Assembly (NCBI GenBank): GCA_040954595.2
Contig: CM082581.2
Coordinates: 13,578,001 to 13,642,000, forward strand
DNA: 64,000 nt
From: Balanoglossus misakiensis
Lineage: Eukaryota > Hemichordata
Reading direction: 5' to 3'
Numbering within the stretch: the first letter of the stretch is position 1; every line of letters begins with the position of its first letter. Below the pieces are notes generated by a model. The model saw only the letters and a program-made list of their open reading frames with translations, did not search any database and was not told the DNA's origin. Shown here piece after piece: positions 26,701 through 38,583 of this stretch. Position numbers and translations under genes: made by a program.

Positions 26701-29700
26701 CCAGGAGCAATGGAAAGGTACTAGATTTGCTGGGTTTCTGAATTAAAAGAAATACATTAGTATTATTTTTTGGGGTTGGGGGGAATCGTCTGAATTGTAG
26801 ATGACGTATTCCACAATACAAGTGATATCTGGAATGTGGCGGGAGTCATGTATCTGAAAACTTTTACATTTTCCAACAATGTTCAATCAAGTAAAAAAAC
26901 AGATGAATAGAACCTGAAAATTTACAGCAATTGTTTCTTATTTTCTCTTACAGATACAAACAGTAAAAAGGATATCTCAGGTGCAAGTAGACTTCTGTGG
27001 ATATTAGTTGGGCTCTATATAAAGCGGTGGCATTATGTCAAACGTGACATAAAGACAGTGATCGCGCAAATCATCGTACCAATGCTACTCATTGTCCTAG
27101 CTGCGGGCATGACAAAAATCTACGAACAAAGCGACCAAATCAAGTCCTTAACTCTGCTGCCATCAATGTACATGGCCAAACCTGTGTATGTGCCATATTC
27201 AAATGAGGCGGTAATGCTTCCGGAAAATGTCAGTGAGGTCGAAACGGGAATCGTGCGTGCCAGTGACCTGATACGGACGTTGTTTTATCCGGCCGGTCTG
27301 GGAACAACTTGCTTGCAGGTTCTAAACACAACAGCAGATGTGAAGAAGAATTCTTGGTTTCGTCCGGCCGGTTTTACATCATGTCTGCTGTTATCAATCA
27401 AAGTGAACCACAGCCAAAGTTATAACATCTCAGAAAGTCCAACCATGTTTGAGAAAGAATATTACAACAATGCGCACCCACAGTACAATGTCAACCTCAC
27501 GACGTCTCTTCCAGACTTTACAGTTGCCTCGTCCACAGATACAGAAGGTATGTGAGAGCTAATAAGCAATAAGGATGTAGTTTCGATGACAATTGATGTC
27601 ACAGGCTTGTATAATTTTTGGAAATCAACCTACCGTACATTTGGTTGTGTAATTTCACTGTAATTCCACTGTCTTGAATTGAAAAACTTATATTTGCAAC
27701 CTTTCAGATGACACTGCAGAAGAAACATGCCAATGTAATGCTGACTCTACTGACGTACTATGTTCTGGTACACCTCCGTCCAATATGCCAGCGTACAAAG
27801 TGACCAGCGGAGAAATACTTCAAGACATGTCCGGCAACAATATCACCAAGTACTTCATGGAATCCAGGCATGAACATCGGCAGAATCGGTAAGAGATCAT
27901 TGTCTGGGACTTACCAGTAGAGTGGATTGTTACCAGATCCATTAATCAGTCCTCTTTCAATCAGCCCCTGCGAGTCTTCTGAGAGAAATTATTTATCATA
28001 ATTCTCTTATTTTTAACCCAGGCTTGGTGCACTGTCTTTTGGTAACATCAGAACTTTTGTACCTGAAGATTTCGTTACAAAACTAAACGCATCATCCCCA
28101 TTCAGGAAATTAGCATCCAGACATGCTGTGGTGGTAAGTTTTTCATTATATCTACACTTCCCTGACTTGTAGAATTCATTGAAATTTCGATACCATGAGT
28201 CTTATCATTGGTATTTTCTGTTGTAGGCATGGTTCAACACACTCAGCACCCAAAGTGATGGTGTCTTTGTAAACGTTGTCAACAATGCCATCTTCAGGGC
28301 CAATGTGGATGCCACTATGGCCGGCAGACCATCAGACTATGGTATCACGGTGGTCAATGAACCTATCATGACAGATGCAGCACTCTTAGAAAGATTTGTG
28401 TAAGTTGTCATCTTCTACTCGAGCAGTGTTATAATAATTGAGATTAGGAGTCCTTTCTTTGGTTGACAAATATGTTTGAAAATATTTATTCTTGCCTTTT
28501 ACTTCACTTCCTTAGCATTGGAGGGATGTATCTGAAGATTGCAATTGTCACTCTGGCGGCCATGACATCTGTGTCGTCCAGTATTGTCATCTTCTTAGTA
28601 GCCGAGAGAGCAAGCAAGGCCAAACATCTACACTACATCAGTGGAGTCAGTCCACTGGTCTATTGGTTGTCAAATTATAGCTGGGACTTAGTAAGTAGCT
28701 ACTCGTAATATCTGTTGACTTTTTCTGTGATATGATCTCCTTATCATCTGCCGCATTGCAAAAAGTTCCCGCGAGATTTACATAATTATACTTTATTCCA
28801 AACGTTAAAAGAACAAGACCAAACTATTTTCTATATTTATCTTCATCAGCTGAACCACTTAATACCTATAGCCGGAGTTGTCGCTATTTTTCTGGCATTT
28901 GAAGTTCCTGTATATTCAACTGCTGAAAACACTATAGCTTTGGTGGTGATCTTTGTTATGTACAGGTACGTGAATTTTTTTACTTGTAAGATGTTACTCA
29001 CACATACAGCTTCAACTTTCTGGAAGAGCGATGTGCAGGTTTTAAGGGAATGTCATTTTGTAGCCAATTCAAGGACAGCGTTGTTTTATCCCTTTGAAGT
29101 AAATGTCAAAACTTTTAAAATTTGGTTTGATTTCAGTTTGGCCACCATCCCAATGATGTACCTCGTAACTTACATGGTGAACGTTCCAAGTGCAGCGTTT
29201 ATGGTGGCCTTCTTTGTCAGCGATCTCGTCAGTTACTTTCCAACGATAGTTACCTTATACATGCAGTACTTTGCACCTGTTGAGGTTTGTATTCATTTAA
29301 CTCTAATAAGACTGCTTTGCTTTTAATGTGGAAATGGTTGTCACAGGGGTTAATGGCCAAAATTTGCTTAAGATGGCCATATAATGTGATTTGGGTATAC
29401 TTGCCCCATGTTAACTAGATTTTAACTGTGGTATAATTTATTTAATGGTTAGGCTGTTCAGTCTTTGATGGATAGTATGGACAAGTTGTTTATGCTGATA
29501 CCAGGCTACTGTCTTGGTTATGGAATGATTGAACTGGCATTCTGTGATGTGTCCAATGCTTTCTACAGAGAAATTGGTAAGTAAGACAGAGCTTCATACC
29601 TGGCCATCACCAATCTTTTAGTCAATATGTTGCATTTGTAATGACATGATCACTACCTGCTTATCCTTTCCTAAAGTTTTTCGCCATAAAATTGTGACAC

Positions 29701-32671
29701 CTCCATCTATGTGCAGCTCAGTTTTGAGTTATACTTTTTGTCGTTTGACAGGCCAGTTTGACAGAGTGCAGTCCCCATTTGAATGGCACCTTTTGACTCA
29801 TAGGCTGGTTGTCATGGGAATAGAAGCAGTAATTCTCTTCAGTTCTATCATACTGTATGAATATGGTTTCTTCACAAGATTCTTCAGGTGAGATACATGT
29901 ACAGTCAACTTATTATATATTAATATATTCCCCTCATAAGTGGCAACTCAACCCCAATAGTTTGCTCAATAGAATGACCCACATCAAGGTGCTAGAATAT
30001 AAATTTTAAGTGTCATATATATTTGAATGATACAGGAGAAACAGAGAAAATCTGTCAGAGATGGTGGAATTTACAGAAATGGAAGACACAGATGTTGCAA
30101 AGGAGAGAAGACGTGTCATAGCTGGTGCAACAGAGGACGTTGTCCGATTGGTCAATTTGACAAAGGTAACACCTGGTTTTAACTTATAATGTCTTGTGTC
30201 TTGTCTTGTGTCTGTATGTCTGTAAGAATTTTGACTGGAGACACTTGTATGTCATCATTGCACCAGCACCCACCTCAACCTTGAACATAGAAACAGATTA
30301 CAGTGCCGGCATTTGTTGCTTATAACCTAGACAATAGAACGGATTGTAATACTTTATTTTTTAATTCATTTCTGTAGGTTTACAAAAAGAAGAAAACATC
30401 TAAGAAGTGTGTGGCAGTGGATCGATTATGTCTTGGTGTTCCTCAGGGAGAGGTAAGAAACAAAGTGATATTTGTACAATATGTCCCCATTCCAATATAT
30501 GCACCATGCTGATAATCCAAATGTGCAGCTGCTATCCTTTTTATTAAAAAAATCACTTTGAAGAGATTTAAATGACAGAAAGATGTTCACTCATTCTTTT
30601 GTTTTTATTTTTCATCTTGGCAGTGCTTTGGTTTGCTTGGAATCAACGGAGCTGGTAAAACAACTCTTTTTGAGATGCTGACTGGTGATAGAACAGTTAC
30701 ACACGGAGATGCCTTTGTCAATGGGAAAAGGTGTGTTTTTTTGTCTGTCATGGAATGTTGAAGATGGCAGGCTTTATTGTTGCCTGGCAAAATGGCAATT
30801 TATTTCAGCATCTTTGTTTTTGTGGCGGTCCATCAATCTGTTTACAGTGATGCTGTCTGTTAAATTTTGTTGAAATCTATTTGAAACTTTCAGCATATCC
30901 AGGAACCTAAGAGAAGTTTACGAAGACATTGGATACTGCCCTCAGTTTGACGGTCTCTACAATCAGCTGACAGGACGAGAGCATCTCATGCTCTATGCAA
31001 GATTGTGTGGTGTCCAGTCAGCAAGTAGGGAACAGGTAAGAGAAGTGTTGGTCAAGTTGATTGGTCAGTGAAGGGAAGGGAAGATACAACATGATTTGTG
31101 ATTGGTTGATTTGTAGCTCATGTGGCTTTATTCAGTTGAACCAAAACAATTTGTAATTTTTCATGTTAAATTTGAAAAGTTGATGTGTTAGTAATTGATT
31201 TTAACAATGGTTTCTATAAAATTTTGTTCTGCTAGGTTGTGGAGTCTATGTTAGAAAAAATGAACTTACTACAATATGCTGACAAGCAAACTGGTACTTA
31301 TAGTGGTGGAAATAAACGGAAACTATCAACAGCTATTTCACTCATTGGCAATCCGAAGGTACTACTAATGGTATGTATCAAAGTACTTGTATTTGCAACT
31401 GTTATCTTGAAAATTCAGAAACCGTAAAGAACACATAAAAAGAAAATTAATTTTTTATATATTACTCATGCATGCACAATTCTAAGAGATTTCTGTCCTG
31501 TCTCTTCACTACAGGATGAACCAACCACTGGAATGGACCCCAAATCCAAACGGTTTCTATGGCAAATAATCAACAATGTCGCAAAAAGTGGTACATCGGT
31601 AGTTTTTACGTCTCACAGGTGAAAATTTATACTCATCCCTTGATGCTCGTCCAAGTGTAAATCTGTGATTGGCTGGTTACCATTTGTAACTTTAGTGGTT
31701 AAATCTGCATAGGTGACTGTGTACCTTTAATGTACATGTAGAATGGCACCTTTCATGGACTCATATTTAATATATGCACATGTAGTGTTTTTGCGGCCAA
31801 TATGGAGTAAATCGTGTAAACCTGGTGCACATGTTAATATTATTGTTGACACCATTTTCATTTCCTTATCCAGTATGGAGGAATGCGAGAGTCTATGCAG
31901 CCGTCTGGCAATCATGGTCAGTGGACGCTTTAAATGCATCGGAAACATACAACACCTGAAAACTAGATTTGGTGATGGTTACACTATCACTCTGGTGCTC
32001 AACAAAAGCCAGCCAAGGCTACAGCAGGTGCAAGCATTCTTCAGACAGGCTTTCCCAGAAAGTGTACTTAAGGTAAAAAAGGATTTCTATACTCATTAAA
32101 TTGATTAATATATGTATGATGGACAGTGTTTGCATGTCTAAATCCATTCAAATTTTCCATCTTATTTCTTTATCATCCACAGGACAGCCATGTGAACATG
32201 GTACAGTTTGAACTGAAATCAATATCGCTGGTTGAAATGTTCTCAAAGCTGGAGGAAATGAAAATAATACTAAATATTGAAGACTACTATGTGAGACAGA
32301 CAACATTAGATGATGTAAGTATCATAGAAAATGACATTTCCTTCAAAAGAAAAGGTATTAGGACATACATTATATCATAAAAATGATTGGATAATGGATA
32401 ACTGTTCTATTAATATACATTTTGATATGTTTTGATGCTGTATACATGACTGCTTTATTGCAAAAGCAAGCAGTCTTAAAACCAGTTTCTGGGGCTGATA
32501 CCGATTGGCCTGAAATGTTTCTCTTTTCCGTGTCAGATTTTTATCAACTTTGCAAAGCAGAGTGATTTGACAGCTTCAGAGAGTGAGTCCGGGGAATCAG
32601 TCGATGAAGAGTGCAATACAACTACAACACCCGAACAAGAAAACTTACTGGAAAGTGATATTCCTGTCTAG
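10739..32671 (+). CDS. ABCA2: ABCA-subfamily full transporter, ABCA2-like, complete, 40 exons
   Basis: Forty exons splice with no phase conflict into 6,576 nt, or 2,191 aa, from ATG at 10739 to TAG at 32669-32671. Exon coordinates are in the five block entries that follow. The order is TM1, large extracellular domain 1, TM2-6, NBD1 (Walker [10 protein letters not shown] near residue 863), linker, TM7, extracellular domain 2, TM8-12, NBD2 (Walker [10 protein letters not shown] near residue 1882), and a C-terminal tail with IFINFA in place of the VFVNFA motif of the ABCA1/2/4/7 clade. Family role: ATP-driven movement of phospholipid or sterol across membranes. The ABCA2 assignment rests on the N-terminus ([12 protein letters not shown]), the CQC...C segment before [14 protein letters not shown], and [12 protein letters not shown] in extracellular domain 2 and the TM12 region. 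The protein is shorter than vertebrate ABCA2, so an ABCA1/4/7 co-orthologue is the alternative. The start ATG has A at -3 and follows in-frame sequence that could only be extended through a TTG. Confidence 0.93.
11709..14375 (+). other. ABCA intron 2 (2.7 kb)
   Basis: The intron has GT at 11709 and AG at 14374-14375. It holds the foldback element at 11778-11969. From 11970 to 14375 I see only AT-rich, unconserved-looking sequence with short chance frames. Confidence 0.8.
11778..11969. mobile_element. 192-bp foldback element with G-rich interior
   Basis: The 18-bp ends (11778-11795, starting AGGGACCGTTCAG; and 11952-11969) are reverse complements with one mismatch. Inside are three runs of 9-12 G and one run of C, which pair across the element. 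No target duplication is clear. It is probably a MITE-like insertion in ABCA intron 2. Confidence 0.75.
14825..17604 (+). other. ABCA intron 4 (2.8 kb)
   Basis: The intron has GT at 14825 and AG at 17603-17604. It contains the 105-bp foldback insertion near its 5' end. Beyond 14955 I see only AT-rich sequence with no exon or RNA gene that I can support. Confidence 0.8.
14838..14942. mobile_element. 105-bp foldback insertion flanked by a 12-bp direct repeat
   Basis: Perfect 20-bp inverted ends lie at 14838-14857 (AGCTCTGCGTACAGGTCTGT) and 14922-14941. The insert is bracketed by identical TAAATGGCTAGA at 14826-14837 and 14943-14954, which looks like a target-site duplication. The left copy includes the intron's own donor context, because exon 4 ends at 14824. 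No ORF is present. Confidence 0.85.
18977..19678 (+). other. ABCA intron 7
   Basis: GT-AG intron of 702 bp between exons 7 and 8, AT-rich, with nothing recognisable. Confidence 0.85.
19920..20482 (+). other. ABCA intron 8
   Basis: GT-AG intron of 563 bp. Nothing beyond ordinary intronic sequence is visible. Confidence 0.85.
20803..20895. mobile_element. 93-bp MITE, copy 1, TTAA-flanked
   Basis: The perfect 14-bp ends are TTAACCCTTTCACC (20803-20816) and its reverse complement (20882-20895), in ABCA intron 9. TTAA at both outer edges followed by CCCTTTC resembles the piggyBac pattern, where TTAA is the target duplication. A second copy of identical length is at 23936-24028. Confidence 0.8.
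21058..23211 (+). CDS. ABCA exons 10-14: TM2-TM6
   Basis: Exons: 21058-21172, 21297-21487, 22209-22359, 22473-22680, 23053-23211. The hydrophobic segments are TM2 ([20 protein letters not shown]) followed by the [16 protein letters not shown] coupling segment, TM3 ([18 protein letters not shown]), TM4 ([13 protein letters not shown]), TM5 ([18 protein letters not shown]) and TM6 ([19 protein letters not shown]). Exon 14 has the ABCA signature [18 protein letters not shown] just before NBD1. Confidence 0.92.
21521..21613. repeat. Degenerate foldback sequence with central palindrome
   Basis: The ends AAGGGGAAGGGTCATC (21521-21536) and 21598-21613 are reverse complements at 13 of 16 positions. 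TTGCACATGTGCAA at 21541-21554 is a perfect palindrome. It lies in ABCA intron 11 and is likely an old MITE. Confidence 0.5.
23452..26717 (+). CDS. ABCA exons 15-22: NBD1 and regulatory linker
   Basis: Exons: 23452-23516, 23734-23843, 24102-24233, 24482-24562, 25098-25294, 25780-25962, 26114-26365, 26523-26717. Motifs in order: Walker [11 protein letters not shown]-loop [12 protein letters not shown] signature LSGGMKRK, Walker B with D-loop [12 protein letters not shown], and H-loop STHHMDEA. All catalytic residues are present, so NBD1 should bind and split ATP. Exon 21 ([24 protein letters not shown]) is the ABCA regulatory subdomain. Exon 22 is a poorly conserved acidic linker. Confidence 0.93.
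23936..24028. mobile_element. 93-bp MITE, copy 2
   Basis: Same family and length as 20803-20895, in intron 16. It starts TTGACCCTTTCACCACCATGG, so one base of the left TTAA has changed, and ends GTGAAAGGGTTAA. The interiors share TTGTTTTCTATGG and TTGGACCTCTG. Confidence 0.8.
26954..29887 (+). CDS. ABCA exons 23-31: TM7, extracellular domain 2, TM8-TM12
   Basis: Exons: 26954-27547, 27708-27888, 28022-28133, 28227-28399, 28516-28690, 28850-28965, 29137-29284, 29453-29576, 29752-29887. TM7 is [18 protein letters not shown]. Exons 23-26 form extracellular domain 2, with many sequons (NVS, NTT, NHS, NIS, NLT) and the CQCN segment. TM8-12 follow from [20 protein letters not shown] to [39 protein letters not shown] is the characteristic second coupling loop. 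Confidence 0.92.
30036..32671 (+). CDS. ABCA exons 32-40: NBD2 and C-terminal tail
   Basis: Exons: 30036-30165, 30378-30452, 30624-30730, 30894-31035, 31236-31370, 31515-31618, 31874-32072, 32183-32314, 32537-32671. Motifs: Walker [11 protein letters not shown]-loop [10 protein letters not shown], signature [10 protein letters not shown], Walker B with D-loop [14 protein letters not shown]-loop TSHSMEECE. Exon 40 starts IFINFA and ends in a short acidic, serine-rich tail, shorter than that of vertebrate ABCA2. All ATPase residues are intact. Confidence 0.93.
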
Positions 32672-35662
32672 ATGTGGTAAGTGTGTACGGATACCAGACT
32701 GCTTAACTACAGGGCTACATGTCATACACTCCTGGAGAATTGATGTAACCATTTTAACAGAAAGAAACCATTTTAAAAAATAAAGAAGAAATGATTTGAA
32801 AGTTTTTTGTGTTAGCCCTGTCATGGTTGATGTAATTTTACATTTATTTTTTCTCCTTTTAGTTTATTGGAAGATATTCAGCAACTGTTATGAAGCAGAC
32901 AACAGAATGATGTATTCTCTGCTTTTTGTGAATTGCATCAGAGATATCAAGAATGTGGAACAGCTAACATAAGAAATGTGTAGGAGTTGATAATTGATAC
33001 AGTCAGTTTAAAGTTGGGAGATTCTTCACTCGAGTGGTATAGGCAATCATCAAGAGATTACTGCATGTGATAGGGAACCAATTCCTACCAGGAACTCTGT
33101 CATGAAGATTCGGTTGTCTCTGGTTGCTTTCCTCAAACTCCAAAGAATTCAACTCCACGTTTTGGAAATAATTGTAACCAGATCTCAGGAAACTATCATT
33201 ACAATTACTGGCGTCATAATTTGCCTTATCTATGAGCCTCACTGTTTTGAGTCAAAATGTTCACTGTGTGATTTCTTTGAGTTTTGAAAAGTTTTCCATA
33301 AAATTTCCAGACAAATGCCAAGTTCAGTAAATGTTTTATTTATTGCAAAGAACAACTAGCTTATGATATTTCTGGACTTGCTAAATCTGACCACAGCATC
33401 GAGATATGTCTTTCAGTTGTAGAAAAAATGACTGAAATAAGCAGGATTTTGATCCAGAAACTTGTAGTGACTGAAGTTGATCGTGGAATGACCCCTGCAG
33501 TTGCTAGATTATTTATGTATTATAGATCTGAAGTCTGACAATGGTGTTAATATATGATTGAAGGTAGTTTGGAAGGTTGACTAGAGAGTACAATTTTACA
33601 AAGATATTGTCTGGGTCTTCACTGCAATATTTGAAAAAGAAATGTTGCATGCACATTCTATGCATACTGTCAAACAGAGGGCTGACTTTTACTGTTATTC
33701 TAAATTATGCAAACAAATTGCTTAGGTCTGTTTGTTTTTTTTCATAATCATTGCTGTTAAATGTATCCAGCCTTTGCTTTATGGCGGAAAAAGTTTAGAA
33801 GTAGAAGGTCAAGAATCACTTAGGTCTGGTTCCAGACTAACATTTGCTGTTAACACAGTACTTGGTAGTATTTTTTACCTTCACACTGGAAGGTATTCAT
33901 GACATGGAACATGTCATCATTTTGTCCAAGCCTCTTACCCTAATTCCAATGAACTAGCCCAGCTTTTACCAATGACAACAATGGGGCTGGACCAAACCAT
34001 GTTAACGCTAGGGAGTGTAGTGTGTCGTTCACACAGTTAGGACTGAGCAACCATGTATTAGAGTGTATTGTAATACTGTATGCTGCAAGATCACTAACAT
34101 ATCTTACATTTTTTACTGAAATAATTGTCGTTTTTCAAGGAGTAGTACAAGTATATGTGTATCAAGAAAGAACATTTCATGTGATCTGCACATGAAAATG
34201 TTGTATAAGAATATACAAACTGAGGCTGATGTGACCAGCCTGCCATATGTGACATTGTACTTTGGAATTTTTGGGGAGGTGATTTTTCGAAGGCTGGTGA
34301 GGCTGTGATGTACAGAGCTTTTAATGCAAACGAGGTTTATTTTATGTGGTTATATATTATGAATTTGAAATATTTTGAGTTAAATAATATTCACTGATAT
34401 CCAGTAAATATTCCAAGCAAGTTTGCTGTTGTGTGTCGTATGTGAACTTTACAATGCACTTTGTTTTGATGGACTCATTTTTGTTAAAGGAAGCTTATTT
34501 GTTTATTTGTTGAAGTTTCTGTGTCTGTCTGTTTGAGCACATTGAGCTTGAAATGAATATCTTGTGAAAATGCTCCAAGTTGTAAATTAATTTTACTGTT
34601 CAGAACATAATATTAATCAGTGAGGGATTTTTATACAATTTTATTTCTATATGAGGTTGATATCATTTACAATCATTTTGAAATGTACTAATTTTACTTA
34701 ATTTTTACCAATTATTTATGGCATGCTAATCACACATTACAATGAGTTTGAGAGCAATCAAGTTTTAAACATTATTCCTGGGTGGATCAGGTTTTTTTTA
34801 TAGAGTATCCTGTTATTGCAAATTTTCTTTACAATTTTCAAATCCACATGAGATTTTACAGCCAGAAATTATCTCACCATCTCACAAACAATGCATGCAG
34901 CCCACCTAAAAGAAGCTTATGGTTTCAAAATGCAACTATTACAATGCAAGTGGTTGTAATTTTCATTAGACTTCTGTGTGTTGTCAAGATGGTTACCCCC
35001 TGGAAATGTACCACCAGGACATGTCTCACACACTGTAGGGCTGGGGTAAATTGTCCAGGGGGGAACTGCCCTAGAAACCATCTGTGTACCTTTGGTATCA
35101 GATGTACCATAAGTGGCTGTGGGATATTACCTTGATATTTGAACACAATACATGTCCTAATGTGTGATGACTTCCCATTGAACCAGATTTGGAAGACTAA
35201 ACTAACCCTCACGGGGTCATTGGTCAACCAGGGCAATATTAAAATCCTGGCTTGTGCGACGGTGCTGGCCAGGATCTATGAAATAATTATGCAAATTATG
35301 TCCAGTTACTTTACTTGTTGGCATGTTTAATATTATTTGGTTAAATGCTATGTGGATAGGTTTGAATATTTTTTTCAATTTTATGAAATTTGTATCTTTG
35401 AGATGGTTAATCATGCCATAATTTGGCCACTGATGGCGCTGTTATTCGTAAGCCGAGTTACTATGTGCACAACAGGCAATACAGTTCACATTGGCCACAG
35501 AGTTGGAACAGGTATTTTTTTCTGTCCTCAGAGGTTAACAGATAATGACAAATATCAAGAGAACATAAGCAATTTCACCTTGAGGTAGTGAAAAAGAATA
35601 TATCTTGCAGGTTTTATCAAGATTCTTACATGCTGCAAGTTTTCTGAACTTGTGATAATAAA
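32672..35662 (+). other. Probable ABCA 3' UTR and downstream DNA
   Basis: About 3 kb, AT-rich, with no supported gene. AATAAA occurs at 32779-32784 and 35657-35662. If the last is used, the 3' UTR ends only about 240 bp from the poly(A) signal of the convergent MRPS26 gene. The open frames around 34782-35414 on either strand look like chance frames. Confidence 0.5.
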
Positions 35663-35901
35663 CATACATTTGGTATTTCATTCAGCAACTCGGGTTCATT
35701 TTGGATTTTCAATGCATCTCAGACTTCTGTTTTATTCATTTTAGGTTTGGGAGTTGTCTCTTTCTACCATCATGTGTTGACTCTTCCCAGCTTTTTGCTT
35801 ATATACACTTATATACATAATCTCAAACGCTGAGACTCGCAAGTTTTCATCAACGATTAACTACAAGAATACAACACTAGCCATATGTGGTGCAGTCATC
35901 T

Positions 35902-35907
35902 TTTATT
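35902..35907 (-). terminator. Candidate poly(A) signal for MRPS26
   Basis: Reads AATAAA on the minus strand, about 420 bp after the MRPS26 stop. It is the best-placed signal in the convergent interval. Confidence 0.45.
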
Positions 35908-36328
35908 CACAGGCAAAACTCAAACCCAGAAATACAGATGAAGGAAAAACAACTGACAGTAATAGATTGGATCCAGGGGCATTTGCTGTGAAAGTGGCAG
36001 TCAGTTCATGGACTACAGCCTGGATGGATCAAGTGTTTGCCAAATACAGTTATAATACAGTATGGGTGTCATCGCTTGTCTGCGGCAGATGATCCCAGAA
36101 ACCCACAGAAGGGACCACTGCACTATAGTTGTTGAAAAAGTGTTCAATGTTCTCTAAACTTTCTAGCGTTCCACATAGTCTCATCATATCACAGAGTACT
36201 TTGAAATGAACAATTCATTTCATACACACTAGAACACTGGTTTCCACTTCAAACTGTTGCCATGACAAAGCGTCAACTGATTCACTCTCCCAGAATTTGT
36301 TTTCCAAAATGTAGTTTACTCGGCTGTG

Positions 36329-37472
36329 TTAGCTGGCTATCGGTATGTCATTTGCATAAATTTTTCGCCCTTCCTTGTCGATTGCGAAATTATAGTCTTT
36401 TGGATCAGCAAGTGCTCGTTCAATAGCTTCGTCAAGTGTTTCCATGGTGATGAATGATTTTCTGGCCTCCTGCAAGACAAAATCAGTTTCTTACAATTGA
36501 CAACTTATTTTCAGAAATTATTTCAAAATCACATCAACCAATCAGAACTTCATTAACAAGAAAAAGATCAATGGTGCTTTTCATGAGTTCTGTATGTCTC
36601 ATATTACAGAAAACCTAACAACTGAAACTGTGCTGCTGAACACTTGTGATATATTAAACTGACCTTTTCTGCTCTGACAATCAACTCATATTCTTCTTTC
36701 AATCCAGCTTTCTCTAGCAGTTTTCTCTCTCGATCTGCTTTCCACTCCTGTCGCTGTTGCCTTGCCTCCCTAGCCTGCCTAGCTTCTCTGTGAATAAAAA
36801 AAGGTATATCAGAAAACAATGCTGACTATATTCATATAGGTTGTACTAATAAGCTGGGTAATAGGCATTTCATCGTTACTAAAAACTTGTATGAAATCTG
36901 AGTGATGAAATTATACCTGATGGGTCGTATTCTTTCATTTTCTTGTATATTCCATTCTATTGCGGCTATGTGTTCTTCTCGTGCCATCCTGTCTGCCTCT
37001 TCAAAACTGATCCCAGCTGTCTTGCCCTCCAATTCCTGTTGAAACATAAAACTACACAAAAGAGAAAAAAGAAATATTACCTTGCTCTGCGGTAACAGGT
37101 GAAATGCGACATTATTATGAACTTATGCGTTTATTATTATATTAGAGCAAAGCTGATCCAGGACATCACACGACTTGTACACAGAGCTAGAAAGTTTCGT
37201 GTGCACAGTACCACTTACCTTAATGACTTAATCTTCGTGTTATATATCCGAAATTGCTCTCTGAGAAATTCGGTTTCCCAAGGATCACGTGGAGTTGGTT
37301 TTCGCACATAGTTGAGTTTAGATTTCGAAGGTGGTCTGGGGATTCCCCGACCGAAGCGGCCTTGGCGACCACGGTAAAATTGGGTAAGAGCAGGTCTCGT
37401 CTCCTGCCACGGATTCCAGGCAACATTCAGTCCACCGACACGGGATAGGACGTGGCTCAATCGAGAATACAT
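36329..37472 (-). CDS. MRPS26: Mitochondrial ribosomal protein S26 (mS26)
   Basis: Four minus-strand exons, 37472-37219, 37051-36917, 36787-36664 and 36469-36329, total 654 nt, or 217 aa plus TAA, with all phases matching. Human MRPS26 is about 205 aa. The N-terminal region is basic with few acidic residues (MYSRLSHVLSRVGGLNV), fitting a mitochondrial presequence. A long charged helix rich in R, E and Q follows (REARQAREARQQRQEWKADR), and a conserved C-terminal block contains SFITMETLDEAIERAL and KDYNFAIDKEGR. The last matches the end of vertebrate MRPS26 by eye. It is a structural protein of the small mitoribosomal subunit. The start is the ATG at 37472; an earlier in-frame ATG at 37493 would add seven hydrophobic residues and is less likely. 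Confidence 0.9.
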
Positions 37473-38583
37473 GGTAAAAAGTAAAATAATCAACAGCAGA
37501 AGCCCGGGGAACCAAGTATCACATTTTTTTCAGGTCGTGAACTTTGACCTCAACAGGCTCTTTCACGGAAGGTGCCGCTGAGCACAACTCACGTTCAGCG
37601 TAGACAAGATGGAGCCGTATGCGATTACACATGTGTGAAAGAAGAAAATGAAATTTTCATCTGTAACTGAGTACGTGACATATTTTACGTTTTTTATCAT
37701 CTAATAATGTAGTTATCTGCGCCTCGTCCTCTCGTATTGTATGCCGCTGGTAGCACAGCGCAGCCAGCGGTTGAAATGGGGTAGCTACTTGAAGAGCAGA
37801 AACCCTCGGCCCAGATTTGGGTTCAGGCCTTGCCTGGATTGTTCAAACTTCGAAGAATAAACTACATTTTTCATAAAAATGGAGAATCAAGTTTGTCAAA
37901 TTTGATGTCCACATCATTGCATTGATCATAGCATGTAGCATGGCACACGTTGTGCATAGCGCCACCAGACAAAATGAACAGGCCGGGGTGGGGAGTGACA
38001 AACAAACAAACAAACACATACATTACATATTAAAATTACAATATTTTATGTTTATTGCGCAAAAGTGAGATCTATTGCTTGTTTTCACTGTGCTTTCCAC
38101 GTGGTGCCATAGATATCCTGAAGATTCATTATCAGATATTGCTCCACTCAGCTACAGTTCGTTTCAGAAAGGATATTGCGGATGGTCAGCCGCACTGAAA
38201 CAGAAAATGACATTTTTAGTGAGCTTCACCATCGTAATTATAAAATCCGTACATTCACCTTCATTATAATAAAATCACTTCATGTAATATATGGGTGAGT
38301 AAGATTTAGTCATAAATGTCACTGTGAAATGATGGAATCGTTTGATGTTCAAAATGTCTGGCAAACTACGACTAAAAAGTAATCCGAAATTTCAACAGTT
38401 TTGCAACTGTGTCAGTATTTTTTATGCGAGTCACGTGACGTGACTTGAGACGCGTCAGAGCAACGTTTACCGGCTGCTGATTGGTTGGAGCCACCTGGAC
38501 CACCTCCACTTGGAAATTTCCGTCTAGCCTTCCGTGAATTTTCATTAGTGACGGCCACGCTGCTGCACGTAGGACGCGTTTAG
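37473..38583. other. Intergenic region between divergent MRPS26 and the small gene
   Basis: 1.1 kb between two starts pointing away from each other. I see no gene. CpGs cluster at about 37570-37620 and 38420-38600, at the two expected promoters. A short (CAAA)n run is near 38000. Confidence 0.6.
38430..38439. promoter_or_regulatory. Palindromic E-box/CLEAR-type site GTCACGTGAC
   Basis: A perfect 10-bp palindrome that matches the ideal CLEAR element bound by TFEB/MITF-type bHLH-Zip factors, also a USF site. An overlapping CACGTGACGTGAC extends it. It is 145 bp upstream of the ATG of the small unrecognised gene, in a plausible promoter position. Confidence 0.45.

Noticed and set aside
34782-35414. 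Overlapping short frames on both strands after the ABCA stop
   Set aside because: They look like chance frames in an AT-rich 3' UTR, with no recognisable motif.
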